Shown here: positions 1 through 5,077 of the stretch, in pieces
Position numbering within the stretch: the stretch's first letter is position 1
How the letters are laid out: each line of letters begins with the position of its first letter
Assembly: GCA_025362825.1 (NCBI GenBank)
Contig: JANYFF010000109.1
Span: 1-5,077, forward strand
Direction of reading: 5' to 3'
DNA: 5,077 nucleotides
Source of the DNA: Polaromonas sp.
Lineage (GTDB): Bacteria; Pseudomonadota; Gammaproteobacteria; Burkholderiales; Burkholderiaceae_C
Position numbers and translations under genes: made by a program
Notes under the pieces: generated by a model
The model's input: only the letters and a program-made list of their open reading frames with translations
What the model was told of the DNA's origin: nothing
The model's database searches: none

Positions 1-2
1 GG

Positions 3-30
3 TGGCCTGCAGCTCTTGTGCGGCAGGCCA
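3..30. repeat. 8-bp perfect inverted repeat at window start
   Basis: TGGCCTGC at 3-10 is the exact reverse complement of GCAGGCCA at 23-30, with a 12-base loop. No T-run follows on the + strand, and the other side is cut by the window edge. It could be a terminator for a gene to the left, a structure inside the end of that gene, or chance. Confidence 0.4.
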
Positions 31-71
31 GCCACGTCCTACGGCACAGCTGACTGTAAAAACATCTAGAT

Positions 72-90
72 TGCTTCTATTTTAATAGCA
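72..90. repeat. AT-rich imperfect palindrome
   Basis: The 19-base stretch starts TGC and ends GCA. TGC plus TATT on the left can pair with AATAGCA on the right, leaving a 3-base bulge and a very short loop. It resembles, from memory, AT-rich palindromic intergenic motifs common in Comamonadaceae genomes. That comparison is inference and was not checked. Confidence 0.35.
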
Positions 91-221
91 CAAAGTGACG
101 GCAATACGGGGGCCCTGGGCTTAAATGGCACTGAAAATCGCTTTTAAACAGTTTTTGGGCCGTACCAAGGCCCGGACAGTTAACATTCAGGTACACACAC
201 GGCCGGGCAGGACCGACACAA

Positions 222-227
222 AGAGGA
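222..227 (+). promoter_or_regulatory. Ribosome binding site that sets the ndh start
   Basis: AGAGGA lies 5 bases before the ATG at 233. It supports that start over the in-frame ATG at 125. The protein from 233 begins MQRIVIVGGGAGG, so the first beta strand of the FAD-binding Rossmann fold starts almost at residue 1, as in the family. Confidence 0.75.
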
Positions 228-232
228 ATCTT

Positions 233-1543
233 ATGCAGCGCATCGTTATCGTCGGCGGAGGGGCAGGCGGCCTCGCCCTGGCTACGCAACTGGGTAACCG
301 CCTGGGCAAACGCAAACAGGCTGAAATCACGCTGGTTGATGCTGCCCGCACCCACGTCTGGAAACCGCTGCTGCACCAACTCGCGGCTGGCAGCTTTGAC
401 ACCCATGCCGAAGAGATCGAATACCTGGCGCAGGCGCGCTGGAACCATTTCAAGTTCCGGCTCGGCAGCCTGCAAGGTGTTGACCGCCAAAACAAGATGC
501 TGCATCTTGCGGCGAGCTACGACGCCAGCGGCCGCGAGATCACACCCGCGCAAACGCTGGGCTACGACACGCTGGTGATTGCTGTCGGCAGCCAGACCAA
601 CGACTTCGGCACGCCAGGGGCAGCAGAACACTCGATTAAGCTGGACAGCCCGCAAGCAGCCAAGCATTTCAATGACCGACTGATCAATGCTTGCATTCGT
701 GCACAAACAGTGCCGCGCATGGCGGGTAGCGGGCGACTGACCGTGGCTATCGTGGGCGGCGGCGCGACCGGCGTTGAGCTGGCGGCCGAATTGCACGCCT
801 CAGCGCGCGTTCTGGGCCACTACGGCTTTGACTACATCAACCCCGAAAAAGACCTGCAGATTGTGCTGGTTGAGGCTGGCCCACGTTTGCTGGCGCAACT
901 GCCCGAGCGCCTGGGCGACGCGGCCCTGCGTGAGCTGCGCAAGCTGGCCATTGAGGTGCATACCAACGAAAAGGTAATCGAGGTTACGGACGACAGCCTG
1001 AAGATGGCCAGCGGCAAGGTGATCTCGTCAACCCTCACGGTATGGGCAGCCGGCGTCAAGGCGGCTGACTTTTTGCGCAGCATCGGCGAGCCCGATCCGC
1101 TAGAAACAAACCGGCTCAATCAGTTGCTGGTCAACGGTAATCTGCAGACTACGCTCGATGCCAGCATCTACGCCTTTGGCGACTGCGCGGCCTGCCAGCA
1201 GCCCGACGGCACCTGGGTGCCGCCACGGGCGCAGGCGGCCTACCAGCAGGCCATGTACCTGGCGCGCAAGCTGCCGCAGCTGATTGCCGGCGAGCAGGTG
1301 GCGCCATTTGTATTTGCAGACAAAGGCTCGCTGGTATCACTGGCCGAATATTCGTCGGTCGGCAGTTTGATGGGCAGCCTGAGCCAGGGCAGCTTTTTCA
1401 TTGAAGGCCAGCTCGCCAAAATAATGTACTGGGCGCTGCACAAACAGCATCAGCTGGCGCTGGGCGGCGTGAAGAAAACCGCGCTCATCACGCTGTCTGA
1501 AATGATTGACCGCACGCACCGGCCGCGCATCAAGTTGCATTGA
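233..1543 (+). CDS. ndh: Type II NADH:quinone oxidoreductase (NDH-2)
   Basis: Single-subunit, FAD-containing NADH dehydrogenase. It passes electrons from NADH to membrane quinone without pumping protons, on the cytoplasmic face of the inner membrane. The protein has 436 residues, the usual family size. Visible motifs are the FAD dinucleotide-binding GGGAGG at residues 8-13, the second Rossmann motif for NADH (GGGATGVELAAE, 175-186), the FGDCA flavin-contact motif at 315-319, and the quinone-site AQAAYQ at 333-338 after a VPPR stretch. The C-terminus carries hydrophobic/amphipathic segments and ends PRIKLH, close to the PRLKLH end I recall for E. coli Ndh, so membrane association is expected. 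The similarity to E. coli Ndh runs the full length (for example HVWKPLLHQLAAGS near 41-54), which separates it from sulfide:quinone reductases. It heads a rightward cluster; the next gene begins 32 bases downstream. The start is chosen by the ribosome site at 222-227. Confidence 0.95.
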   Translation: MQRIVIVGGGAGGLALATQLGNRLGKRKQAEITLVDAARTHVWKPLLHQLAAGSFDTHAEEIEYLAQARWNHFKFRLGSLQGVDRQNKMLHLAASYDASGREITPAQTLGYDTLVIAVGSQTNDFGTPGAAEHSIKLDSPQAAKHFNDRLINACIRAQTVPRMAGSGRLTVAIVGGGATGVELAAELHASARVLGHYGFDYINPEKDLQIVLVEAGPRLLAQLPERLGDAALRELRKLAIEVHTNEKVIEVTDDSLKMASGKVISSTLTVWAAGVKAADFLRSIGEPDPLETNRLNQLLVNGNLQTTLDASIYAFGDCAACQQPDGTWVPPRAQAAYQQAMYLARKLPQLIAGEQVAPFVFADKGSLVSLAEYSSVGSLMGSLSQGSFFIEGQLAKIMYWALHKQHQLALGGVKKTALITLSEMIDRTHRPRIKLH

Positions 1544-1575
1544 TAATCAGTTTTTTCAACCTACCGGAGAACACC

Positions 1576-1719
1576 ATGGCAAAAGGTCAGCAAAACACCA
1601 GCAAGATGGTTAAAAAACCAAAAAAAGACACCTCTCCACCAAAATCCGTGTCGCCCGATGCCGTGCGCCCCACCGTCGTGACGCAAGTGCCAGTGCGGGG
1701 CAAGTTGAAGAACAAATGA
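1576..1719 (+). CDS. Small lysine/proline-rich basic protein, 47 residues
   Basis: An ATG at 1576 with GGAG at 1566-1569 (6-base spacing) opens a 47-codon frame ending in TGA at 1717-1719. The product starts MAKGQQNTSKMVKKPKKD, carries about ten lysines, is rich in Pro, Ser, Thr and Val, and ends RGKLKNK. It is strongly basic and probably disordered, with no signal peptide or membrane segment. From memory, short proteins beginning MAKGQ with a following KKPKK stretch are a recurring hypothetical family in beta- and gammaproteobacteria, which suggests a real gene. The function is unknown; the charge would fit binding to RNA, DNA or polyphosphate, but that is only inference. It sits 32 bases after ndh and 46 bases before the VF530 gene, on the same strand, so co-transcription is likely. 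Confidence 0.75.
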   Translation: MAKGQQNTSKMVKKPKKDTSPPKSVSPDAVRPTVVTQVPVRGKLKNK

Positions 1720-1765
1720 TGCACGCATGGCTGGCGACTTGAACCCCTTGTAGAAGGTCGTCACT

Positions 1766-2065
1766 ATGAACAGCGAAGAATCCTCCCCCGGCCAGGCGGC
1801 GACCGGCCAGCCGGGTAATCCGCTGCACGGCGTGACGCTTGAAACAGTCGTCACGGCGCTGGCCGACCATTACGGCTGGGAAGAACTTGGTAAGCGCATC
1901 GCTATCCGCTGCTTTGTGAGCGAACCCAGCGTGGCTTCCAGCTTGAAGTTTTTACGCAAGACGCCATGGGCCCGCGAAAAAGTCGAAGGTCTTTACCTTT
2001 TCATGCTGCGCGAGATACGCCGCACCAGCCCGCCGGTACACAACTTCCCACCGCCGCGTGCCTGA
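1766..2065 (+). CDS. VF530/DUF2132 family small protein, putative DNA-binding
   Basis: A 99-residue protein whose core (about residues 18-77) matches the VF530 (DUF2132) family as I recall it. It shows NPLHGVTLE at 18-26, HYGWEELGKRIAIRCF at 35-50, and the signature SSLKFLRKTPWAREKVEGLY at 58-77. The family has been called DNA-binding because the structure of the Vibrio fischeri member resembles part of RecA; its cellular role is not established. The N-terminal 17 residues and the proline-rich C-terminal tail lie outside the core and look disordered. The ATG has GAAGG at 1753-1757, 8 bases upstream. The end of the gene overlaps the rluA start by 8 bases (2058-2065), which suggests translational coupling. 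The family call is firm, the function is not. Confidence 0.92.
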   Translation: MNSEESSPGQAATGQPGNPLHGVTLETVVTALADHYGWEELGKRIAIRCFVSEPSVASSLKFLRKTPWAREKVEGLYLFMLREIRRTSPPVHNFPPPRA

Positions 2066-2744
2066 GTCGCCACCAGGCTTTACCACCCTGTATTCCGACG
2101 ACAGCCTGCTGGTGCTCGACAAGCCCGCAGGCCTGCTGTCCGTACCCGGCCGCAGCGAGGACAAACAGGACTGCCTGAGCCGACGGGTGCAAGCCCACTA
2201 CCCCGACGCACTGGTGGTTCATCGCCTCGACATGGCGACATCTGGCCTGATGCTGATGGCGCGCGGTGCCGGCATGCAACGCCAGCTGTCCGGCTTGTTT
2301 GAAATGCGGCAGGTTAAAAAACGTTATGCGGCCGTGGTGGCCGGGCACTTTGAAACTGCGGGTCTGGCGCCTGCAGATGAAGGCGGCTGGCGGCTGATTG
2401 ATTTGCCAATAGCTGCAGACTGGCCCAACCGACCCTTGCGGGTCATCGACCTTGTCAACGGCAAACCCAGCCAGACCCGCTGGCGCATTCACAACGTCAA
2501 CCAGGCAGCAGAAACCACCTGTGTGGACCTTGAACCTCTTACAGGCCGCTCACACCAGCTGCGCGTGCACATGAAGGCACTGGGCCATCCGATCCTGGGT
2601 GATGAGCTGTATGCCGCGGTCGCAGTGCCTGCAGATACCGGTGTCGGTCGGCTTTTGCTGCATGCCTGCCGGTTGTCATTCGTTCATCCGGCCACCGGCC
2701 AGCCCCTGCAATTTGAGAGTAAGCCGGACTTCACGCTTCAATAA
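2058..2744 (+). CDS. rluA: Dual-specificity RNA pseudouridine synthase RluA
   Basis: Cytoplasmic enzyme that converts uridine to pseudouridine. The E. coli homologue acts on 23S rRNA U746 and on U32 of several tRNAs. The protein has 228 residues, against about 219 in E. coli. Visible features are DKPAGLLSVPGR at 21-32, the catalytic motif HRLDMATSGL at 55-64 with Asp58 as the nucleophile, DWPNRP at 121-126, LTGRSHQLRVH at 161-171, LGHPILGD at 175-182, and RLLLHA at 198-203. LSVPGR, HRLDMATSG and DWPNRP fit the compact RluA type rather than RluC or RluD, and there is no S4 domain. The start is GTG at 2058, the first possible start in this open frame. No clear ribosome site precedes it, and the 8-base overlap with the VF530 gene suggests coupled translation. 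The 3' end overlaps the convergent ppk2 gene by 7 bases. The exact RNA targets here are inferred. Confidence 0.93.
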   Translation: MPESPPGFTTLYSDDSLLVLDKPAGLLSVPGRSEDKQDCLSRRVQAHYPDALVVHRLDMATSGLMLMARGAGMQRQLSGLFEMRQVKKRYAAVVAGHFETAGLAPADEGGWRLIDLPIAADWPNRPLRVIDLVNGKPSQTRWRIHNVNQAAETTCVDLEPLTGRSHQLRVHMKALGHPILGDELYAAVAVPADTGVGRLLLHACRLSFVHPATGQPLQFESKPDFTLQ

Positions 2745-3667
2745 ATCTCGGGCACCACGATGTCCTGCCGTACCGGCATGCGTACGTAGTCGTCATGGCG
2801 CACGCGTTCCGGCAGCACGATGGCTGGATGTTCGGTCTCACCGTAGGGCATTTGCTCCAGCAGGTGATGTATACAGTTGAGCCGGGCTTTTTTCTTGTCG
2901 TCCGCCTGCACCACCCACCAGGGTGCTTCGGCGATGTGTGTGCGCTCAAGCATGACTTCTTTGGCACGCGTGTATTCTTCCCAGCGGCGCCGCGATTCGA
3001 GGTCCATCGGGCTGAGCTTCCACTGCTTGAGTGGGTCATGCATGCGCCCCAGAAAGCGCAAGTGCTGCTCCTCGTCCGAGATTGAAAACCAGTATTTGAT
3101 GAGCTGAATGCCAGAGCGGGCCAGCATTTTTTCAAACTCTGGAACTGTGCGAAAGAACTCTTCGTATTGCTCATCGGTGCAAAAACCCATGACGCGTTCG
3201 ACACCCGCGCGGTTGTACCAGCTGCGGTCAAACAGCACGATCTCACCGGCAGCAGGCAGGTGCGCAATGTAGCGCTGAAAGTACCATTGGGTGCGCTCGC
3301 GGTCATTGGGTGCAGGTAGCGCTGCAACGCGGCAGATGCGCGGGTTAAGACGCTGTGTGATGCGCTTGATAACGCCGCCTTTGCCTGCTGCATCGCGACC
3401 TTCAAACAAAATCACTACCTTGTGCCCGGTGCTGACCACCCAGTCCTGCAGCTTGACCAGCTCACCCTGCAGGCGAAACAATTCGCGGAAATACTGGCGA
3501 CGGCTCTCGCGCTCCTGCTGCCTGCTTTCTCTGCTATCGCCGGGCACGTATTCACCGGTCATTTCAGCCACTGCGCGGTCTTCAAGCTCCATCTCCAGCT
3601 CTTCGTCGTAACTGTCGATCAGGTCATGGCGTATACGCCGCATCAACTCTTCGTCGCTTGAATTCAA
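2738..3667 (-). CDS. ppk2: Polyphosphate kinase 2 (PPK2, one-domain class I type)
   Basis: Soluble kinase that transfers phosphate between inorganic polyphosphate and nucleoside di-/triphosphates. PPK2 enzymes generally favour polyphosphate-driven GTP/ATP formation. The 309-residue protein has a single PPK2 domain. The Walker A loop is GRDAAGKGG at 90-98, the Walker B-like motif is FDRSWYNRAGVERVMGF at 146-162, and the lid-type region is FLGRMHDPLKQWKLSPMDL at 205-223. The first ~55 residues form an acidic stretch (DSYDEELEMELEDR) followed by a charged Arg/Glu-rich stretch before the core. I place the start at TTG 3667, because AGGA at 3675-3678 lies 7 bases upstream and there is no other start before the in-frame stop. 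An ATG at 3643 would remove only 8 residues and has a poorly spaced site. The gene is convergent with rluA and lies downstream of the DUF465 gene across a 98-base gap. Nucleotide preference cannot be read from sequence. Confidence 0.94.
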   Translation of the reverse strand: MNSSDEELMRRIRHDLIDSYDEELEMELEDRAVAEMTGEYVPGDSRESRQQERESRRQYFRELFRLQGELVKLQDWVVSTGHKVVILFEGRDAAGKGGVIKRITQRLNPRICRVAALPAPNDRERTQWYFQRYIAHLPAAGEIVLFDRSWYNRAGVERVMGFCTDEQYEEFFRTVPEFEKMLARSGIQLIKYWFSISDEEQHLRFLGRMHDPLKQWKLSPMDLESRRRWEEYTRAKEVMLERTHIAEAPWWVVQADDKKKARLNCIHHLLEQMPYGETEHPAIVLPERVRHDDYVRMPVRQDIVVPEIY

Positions 3668-3674
3668 GGGGTGT

Positions 3675-3678
3675 TCCT
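3675..3678 (-). promoter_or_regulatory. Ribosome binding site supporting the ppk2 TTG start
   Basis: On the minus strand AGGA is followed by 7 bases (ACACCCC) and then TTG at 3667-3665. This spacing is good, whereas the alternative ATG at 3643 has only a purine run about 3 bases away. Confidence 0.5.
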
Positions 3679-3726
3679 GAGCTATCGTAAAAGGATGCCC
3701 CAGAGCTTAGCGACGCAAGATGTCAG

Positions 3727-3756
3727 TGGTGTGAAAACTATAAGCGCACGATGCGC
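3727..3756 (-). terminator. Possible weak terminator after the DUF465 gene
   Basis: Reading leftward, GCGCA (3756-3752) pairs with TGCGC (3748-3744) around a 3-base loop. The tail begins TTATAGTTTTC. The hairpin starts 9 bases past the DUF465 stop codon. The 5-bp stem is short, so termination is probably partial and some read-through into ppk2 is possible. Confidence 0.4.
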
Positions 3757-3765
3757 AACTGGCGC

Positions 3766-4005
3766 CTAGGCCTTCAGGAGGACCTGGTAAATCTGGTCCT
3801 TGATGTGGAGGCGCTTTTTCTTGAGAACTTCAAGTGCGTCGTCGCTGATTACCGCGCCGCCCAGCTCGTATTTTTTAATCGCATGGTCATCTTCATCGTA
3901 TTCGGCAAACAGCTTTGCGAAGTACGTGTCTGTTTTTTTGAGCTGGCGCATCTTGTCCAGGTACTGTGGAAACTCGTGTGCCAGATCGTGGTTAAGCAAA
4001 TCCAT
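3766..4005 (-). CDS. DUF465/YdcH-like small coiled-coil protein
   Basis: A 79-residue protein of the DUF465 (YdcH-like) family. These are short, highly charged helical proteins of unknown function, widespread in proteobacteria. Family traits visible here are an N-terminal His/Asp-rich helix, YFAKLFAEYDEDDHAIKKYE at about 28-47 (family pattern FxxLxxxxxxLDxxIxxxE), then a Ser/Asp turn (ISDDALEVLKKKR, 53-65) and a second helix ending IKDQIYQVLLKA. The two helices are likely to form a hairpin or oligomeric coiled coil. There is no signal peptide or membrane segment. AGGAG at 4015-4019 lies 9 bases before the ATG. The gene follows the universal stress protein gene by 24 bases on the same strand and is probably the last gene of that operon. 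Any link to stress physiology is inferred from position only. Confidence 0.85.
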   Translation of the reverse strand: MDLLNHDLAHEFPQYLDKMRQLKKTDTYFAKLFAEYDEDDHAIKKYELGGAVISDDALEVLKKKRLHIKDQIYQVLLKA

Positions 4006-4029
4006 TTATAGAAACTCCTGAAAAATTAG

Positions 4030-4467
4030 CTATTCACGAACAATCATGACCGGCAAATGGGCATGCGACAAGACCTGTGCGGCCACGCTGCCCAGCACCA
4101 GTTTTTCGAGTCCCTTGCGGCCGTGCGAGCCCATCACGATCAGGTCAGCATTGACCGATTCGGCAGTCTCCATAATGGTTTTATAGATGACCTGGCCTTC
4201 AACAACCAAAGTTTTGACCGATAAGCCGGCGGCGTCAAAAAACTGCTTCGCCTGGGCCACCGCCAGGTTGGCTTCACTGGTTGCAGCGGTCATGTATTCG
4301 GACTGTCCATACGCAGCGTCCATACCGAGTCCGGCAAAAGCGTAGATGTCTATGACGCAAACCACGGTTACCGTACTTTCAAAAGCCCGCGCCATGGCGG
4401 CTGCCTTTTCAATGACCTGGCTGGAGATGGTCGAACCATCAACCGGAATCAGAATGCTTTTAAACAT
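4030..4467 (-). CDS. Universal stress protein, UspA family (single domain)
   Basis: A 145-residue single-domain Usp, a cytoplasmic nucleotide-binding-fold protein that usually accumulates under starvation, redox or respiratory stress. It begins MFKSILIPVDGS, with Asp10 in the expected nucleotide-contact position. The C-terminal part carries the ATP-binding signature G-x2-G-x9-G-S, seen as GSHGRKGLEKLVLGS at 113-127, preceded by ADLIVMGS. It ends HLPVMIVRE, as is usual for the family. The intact glycine motif predicts an ATP-binding subtype (MJ0577-like) rather than the non-binding E. coli UspA subtype. The ATG at 4467 is chosen because AAGAGG at 4476-4481 lies 8 bases upstream. The frame stays open to 4623, but that part has no Usp similarity and overlaps the DUF427 gene. 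It lies 64 bases after the DUF427 gene and 24 before the DUF465 gene. Confidence 0.93.
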   Translation of the reverse strand: MFKSILIPVDGSTISSQVIEKAAAMARAFESTVTVVCVIDIYAFAGLGMDAAYGQSEYMTAATSEANLAVAQAKQFFDAAGLSVKTLVVEGQVIYKTIMETAESVNADLIVMGSHGRKGLEKLVLGSVAAQVLSHAHLPVMIVRE

Positions 4468-4503
4468 GATGCCTGCCTCTTTAAAGTGGGATCGAGCCCG
4501 CAT

Positions 4504-4519
4504 GCCCGAACGCCCGAAC
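4504..4519. repeat. Tandem 8-bp direct repeat, two copies
   Basis: GCCCGAAC occurs at 4504-4511 and again directly at 4512-4519, in the 64-base gap between the DUF427 and universal stress protein genes. It could be an operator half-site pair or a slippage product; no regulator is indicated. Confidence 0.45.
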
Positions 4520-4531
4520 AATGCACGTGCC

Positions 4532-4813
4532 TCATGGCTCGATTTTGACGCCCTTCCAGAATGCGATATGGCCCTTGATACTTTCAGCACCGGATTTCGG
4601 ATCGGGGTAATACCAGGCGGCATCGGTGTTCATTTCACCGTTAACAAGCAGTGAGTAGTAGCTCGCCTGGCCCTTCCATGCACACATGGTGTGGTGGTTG
4701 CTGAAGGTGATGTAGTCGCGGTTGAGGGAGGTTTCGGGGAAGTAATGGTTGCCTTCAAGAACAACGGTGTCATCGCTTTGCGCAATCACTGCGCCCTGCC
4801 AAATTGCTTTCAT
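4532..4813 (-). CDS. DUF427 domain-containing protein
   Basis: A 93-residue protein that is entirely a DUF427 domain (named NTP_transf_9 in Pfam), a small mainly beta-strand family of unproven function. Recognisable features are MKAIWQGAVIAQSDDTVVLEG at the start, NHYFPETSL at 22-30, HHTMCAWKGQASYY at 40-53, and AWYYPDPKSGAESIKGHIAF at 66-85. The Cys-x-Trp-Lys-Gly and Trp-Tyr-Tyr-Pro segments are the conserved blocks of the family. There is no signal peptide. The ATG at 4813 is supported by AGGA at 4820-4823, 6 bases upstream. A TTG at 4846 would add 11 residues without family similarity, so it was not used. The gene appears to lead a leftward operon with the universal stress protein and DUF465 genes. 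The hairpin at 4852-4881 insulates it from the gene on its right. No enzyme activity should be assumed. Confidence 0.9.
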   Translation of the reverse strand: MKAIWQGAVIAQSDDTVVLEGNHYFPETSLNRDYITFSNHHTMCAWKGQASYYSLLVNGEMNTDAAWYYPDPKSGAESIKGHIAFWKGVKIEP

Positions 4814-4851
4814 GGGTAATCCTGAGGTGGTGTTGAAATAGGACAATTAAT

Positions 4852-4881
4852 CTTCCCCAATGCTACGCCGCATTGGGGAAG
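4852..4881 (-). terminator. Perfect 12-bp stem hairpin, probable terminator
   Basis: CTTCCCCAATGC (4852-4863) is exactly complementary to GCATTGGGGAAG (4870-4881) around a 6-base loop. Reading leftward it lies 56 bases past the stop of the partial gene at the right edge and 38 bases before the DUF427 start codon. The tail on that strand (ATTAATTGTCC) is AT-rich but lacks a long T-run, so it is a probable, not certain, intrinsic terminator. It might also act within the DUF427 leader. Confidence 0.55.
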
Positions 4882-4937
4882 CATTGGTCAAGATTTCCAA
4901 CACCCGGGCGCCAAGCGCAGAAAAAGCAGACGAAACC

Positions 4938-5077
4938 CTAGCTGGTGGCGTTGGCCATACGCAGGTTGTGACCCTCAACAATCACCTTGCTACCAATGGC
5001 CGGCGCGGTGGAAATATCGAGGTTACGGTGCGAGCCGTCGGCCATTCGCACGCGTACGTCGTAAACGGTAACCTTCT
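4938..5077 (-). CDS. 3' end of a leftward gene, possibly a glycine-zipper envelope protein
   Basis: An open frame enters from the right edge and ends with TAG at 4938-4940, giving the last 45 complete codons of a gene whose start lies outside the window. The visible protein begins KVTVYDVRVRMADGSHRNLD and ends EGHNLRMANATS. A pattern of beta strands with V-R-M-x-D-G-S followed by a G-S-K-V-x-V-E-G-x-x-L-R stretch resembles the C-terminal domain of glycine-zipper (SlyB/YcfJ-like) outer-membrane or periplasmic proteins of Burkholderiales. The glycine zipper itself, if present, lies beyond the edge. Codon use and frame continuity support a real coding end, and the hairpin at 4852-4881 is well placed as its terminator. 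The family assignment is tentative. Confidence 0.6.
   Translation of the reverse strand, partial: KVTVYDVRVRMADGSHRNLDISTAPAIGSKVIVEGHNLRMANATS

Larger units (their letters stand above)
1..232. other. Leader region upstream of ndh, no convincing gene
   Basis: No protein-coding gene is supported here. The stretch holds an 8-bp inverted repeat at 3-10/23-30, an AT-rich imperfect palindrome at 72-90, a GGGCCC palindrome at 110-115, and a GGGCC/GGCCC pair at 157-161/169-173. An in-frame ATG at 125 would lengthen Ndh by 36 residues, but that extension resembles no Ndh N-terminus and the better ribosome site lies at 222-227. The ndh promoter probably lies here; I could not find a well-spaced -35/-10 pair. 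The last codons of an upstream gene could occupy the first ~50-85 bases, but no frame is recognisable. Confidence 0.6.

Noticed and set aside
3..53. Possible C-terminal end of an upstream + strand gene (frame ending in TGA at 51-53)
   Set aside because: Only 16 codons are visible and two other frames are also open through this stretch, so no frame can be preferred.
125..232. 36-residue N-terminal extension of Ndh from the ATG at 125
   Set aside because: The FAD-binding strand starts at the ATG at 233, which has its own AGAGGA site. The extension matches no family member I know, and no good ribosome site precedes 125.
77..796. 239-codon minus-strand frame opposite the ndh leader and 5' half
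   Set aside because: It is a long shadow of ndh: no recognisable domain, unlike-protein composition, and ndh on the + strand is unmistakable.
1544..1575. T-run at 1551-1556 after ndh as a terminator
   Set aside because: No stable stem precedes it, and the next gene begins at once with a ribosome site, so an intergenic spacer is more likely.
2731..3405. 224-codon minus-strand frame overlapping ppk2
   Set aside because: It is on the same strand as ppk2 in another frame, has no recognisable domain, and ppk2 carries the full kinase motifs.
4468..4623. 52-residue N-terminal extension of the universal stress protein
   Set aside because: Usp proteins begin at MFKSILIPVDGS, which has a good ribosome site. 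The extension overlaps the DUF427 gene and lacks family similarity.
4814..4846. TTG start adding 11 residues to the DUF427 protein
   Set aside because: The ATG at 4813 has AGGA at proper spacing and gives the usual family length and N-terminus.
4866..4891. Possible promoter for the DUF427 gene (TTGACC at 4891-4886 with TAGCAT downstream)
   Set aside because: The spacing is about 20 bases, the -10 match is poor, and it lies inside the hairpin. It is too weak to annotate.

Overview
The window looks like ordinary chromosomal DNA of a betaproteobacterium, most likely Burkholderiales/Comamonadaceae. This rests on moderately GC-rich coding sequence, the protein set (E. coli-like Ndh and RluA, class I PPK2, DUF427, a short C-terminal fragment resembling envelope proteins of that group) and the compact layout. 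The genus cannot be fixed without a database search. Nothing here shows phage, transposon, CRISPR or defence-island character.

Layout, left to right. Positions 1-232 form a leader with several inverted repeats and no convincing gene. A rightward cluster follows: ndh (type II NADH dehydrogenase, 233-1543), a 47-residue lysine/proline-rich small protein (1576-1719), a VF530/DUF2132 protein (1766-2065) and rluA (2058-2744). The rluA GTG start lies inside the end of the VF530 gene. The cluster meets the leftward ppk2 gene (polyphosphate kinase 2, 2738-3667) tail to tail, with a 7-bp overlap of the two 3' ends and no terminator between them.

Further right, all genes read leftward: DUF427 (4532-4813), a universal stress protein (4030-4467) and a DUF465/YdcH-like protein (3766-4005). 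Gaps of 64 and 24 bp suggest one operon. A small hairpin with a T-rich tail follows the DUF465 gene, before ppk2. A perfect 12-bp stem hairpin (4852-4881) separates the DUF427 gene from the 3' end of another leftward gene, which is cut by the window edge (4938-5077).

Functionally, the rightward cluster combines respiratory NADH oxidation with RNA modification and two small uncharacterised proteins. The leftward block looks like a stress and energy-reserve group (USP, PPK2 and two small conserved families). No clearly new system was found. The points most worth a second look are the small protein between ndh and the VF530 gene, the VF530-rluA overlap, the hairpin with a third imperfect arm copy, and the structured leader of ndh.
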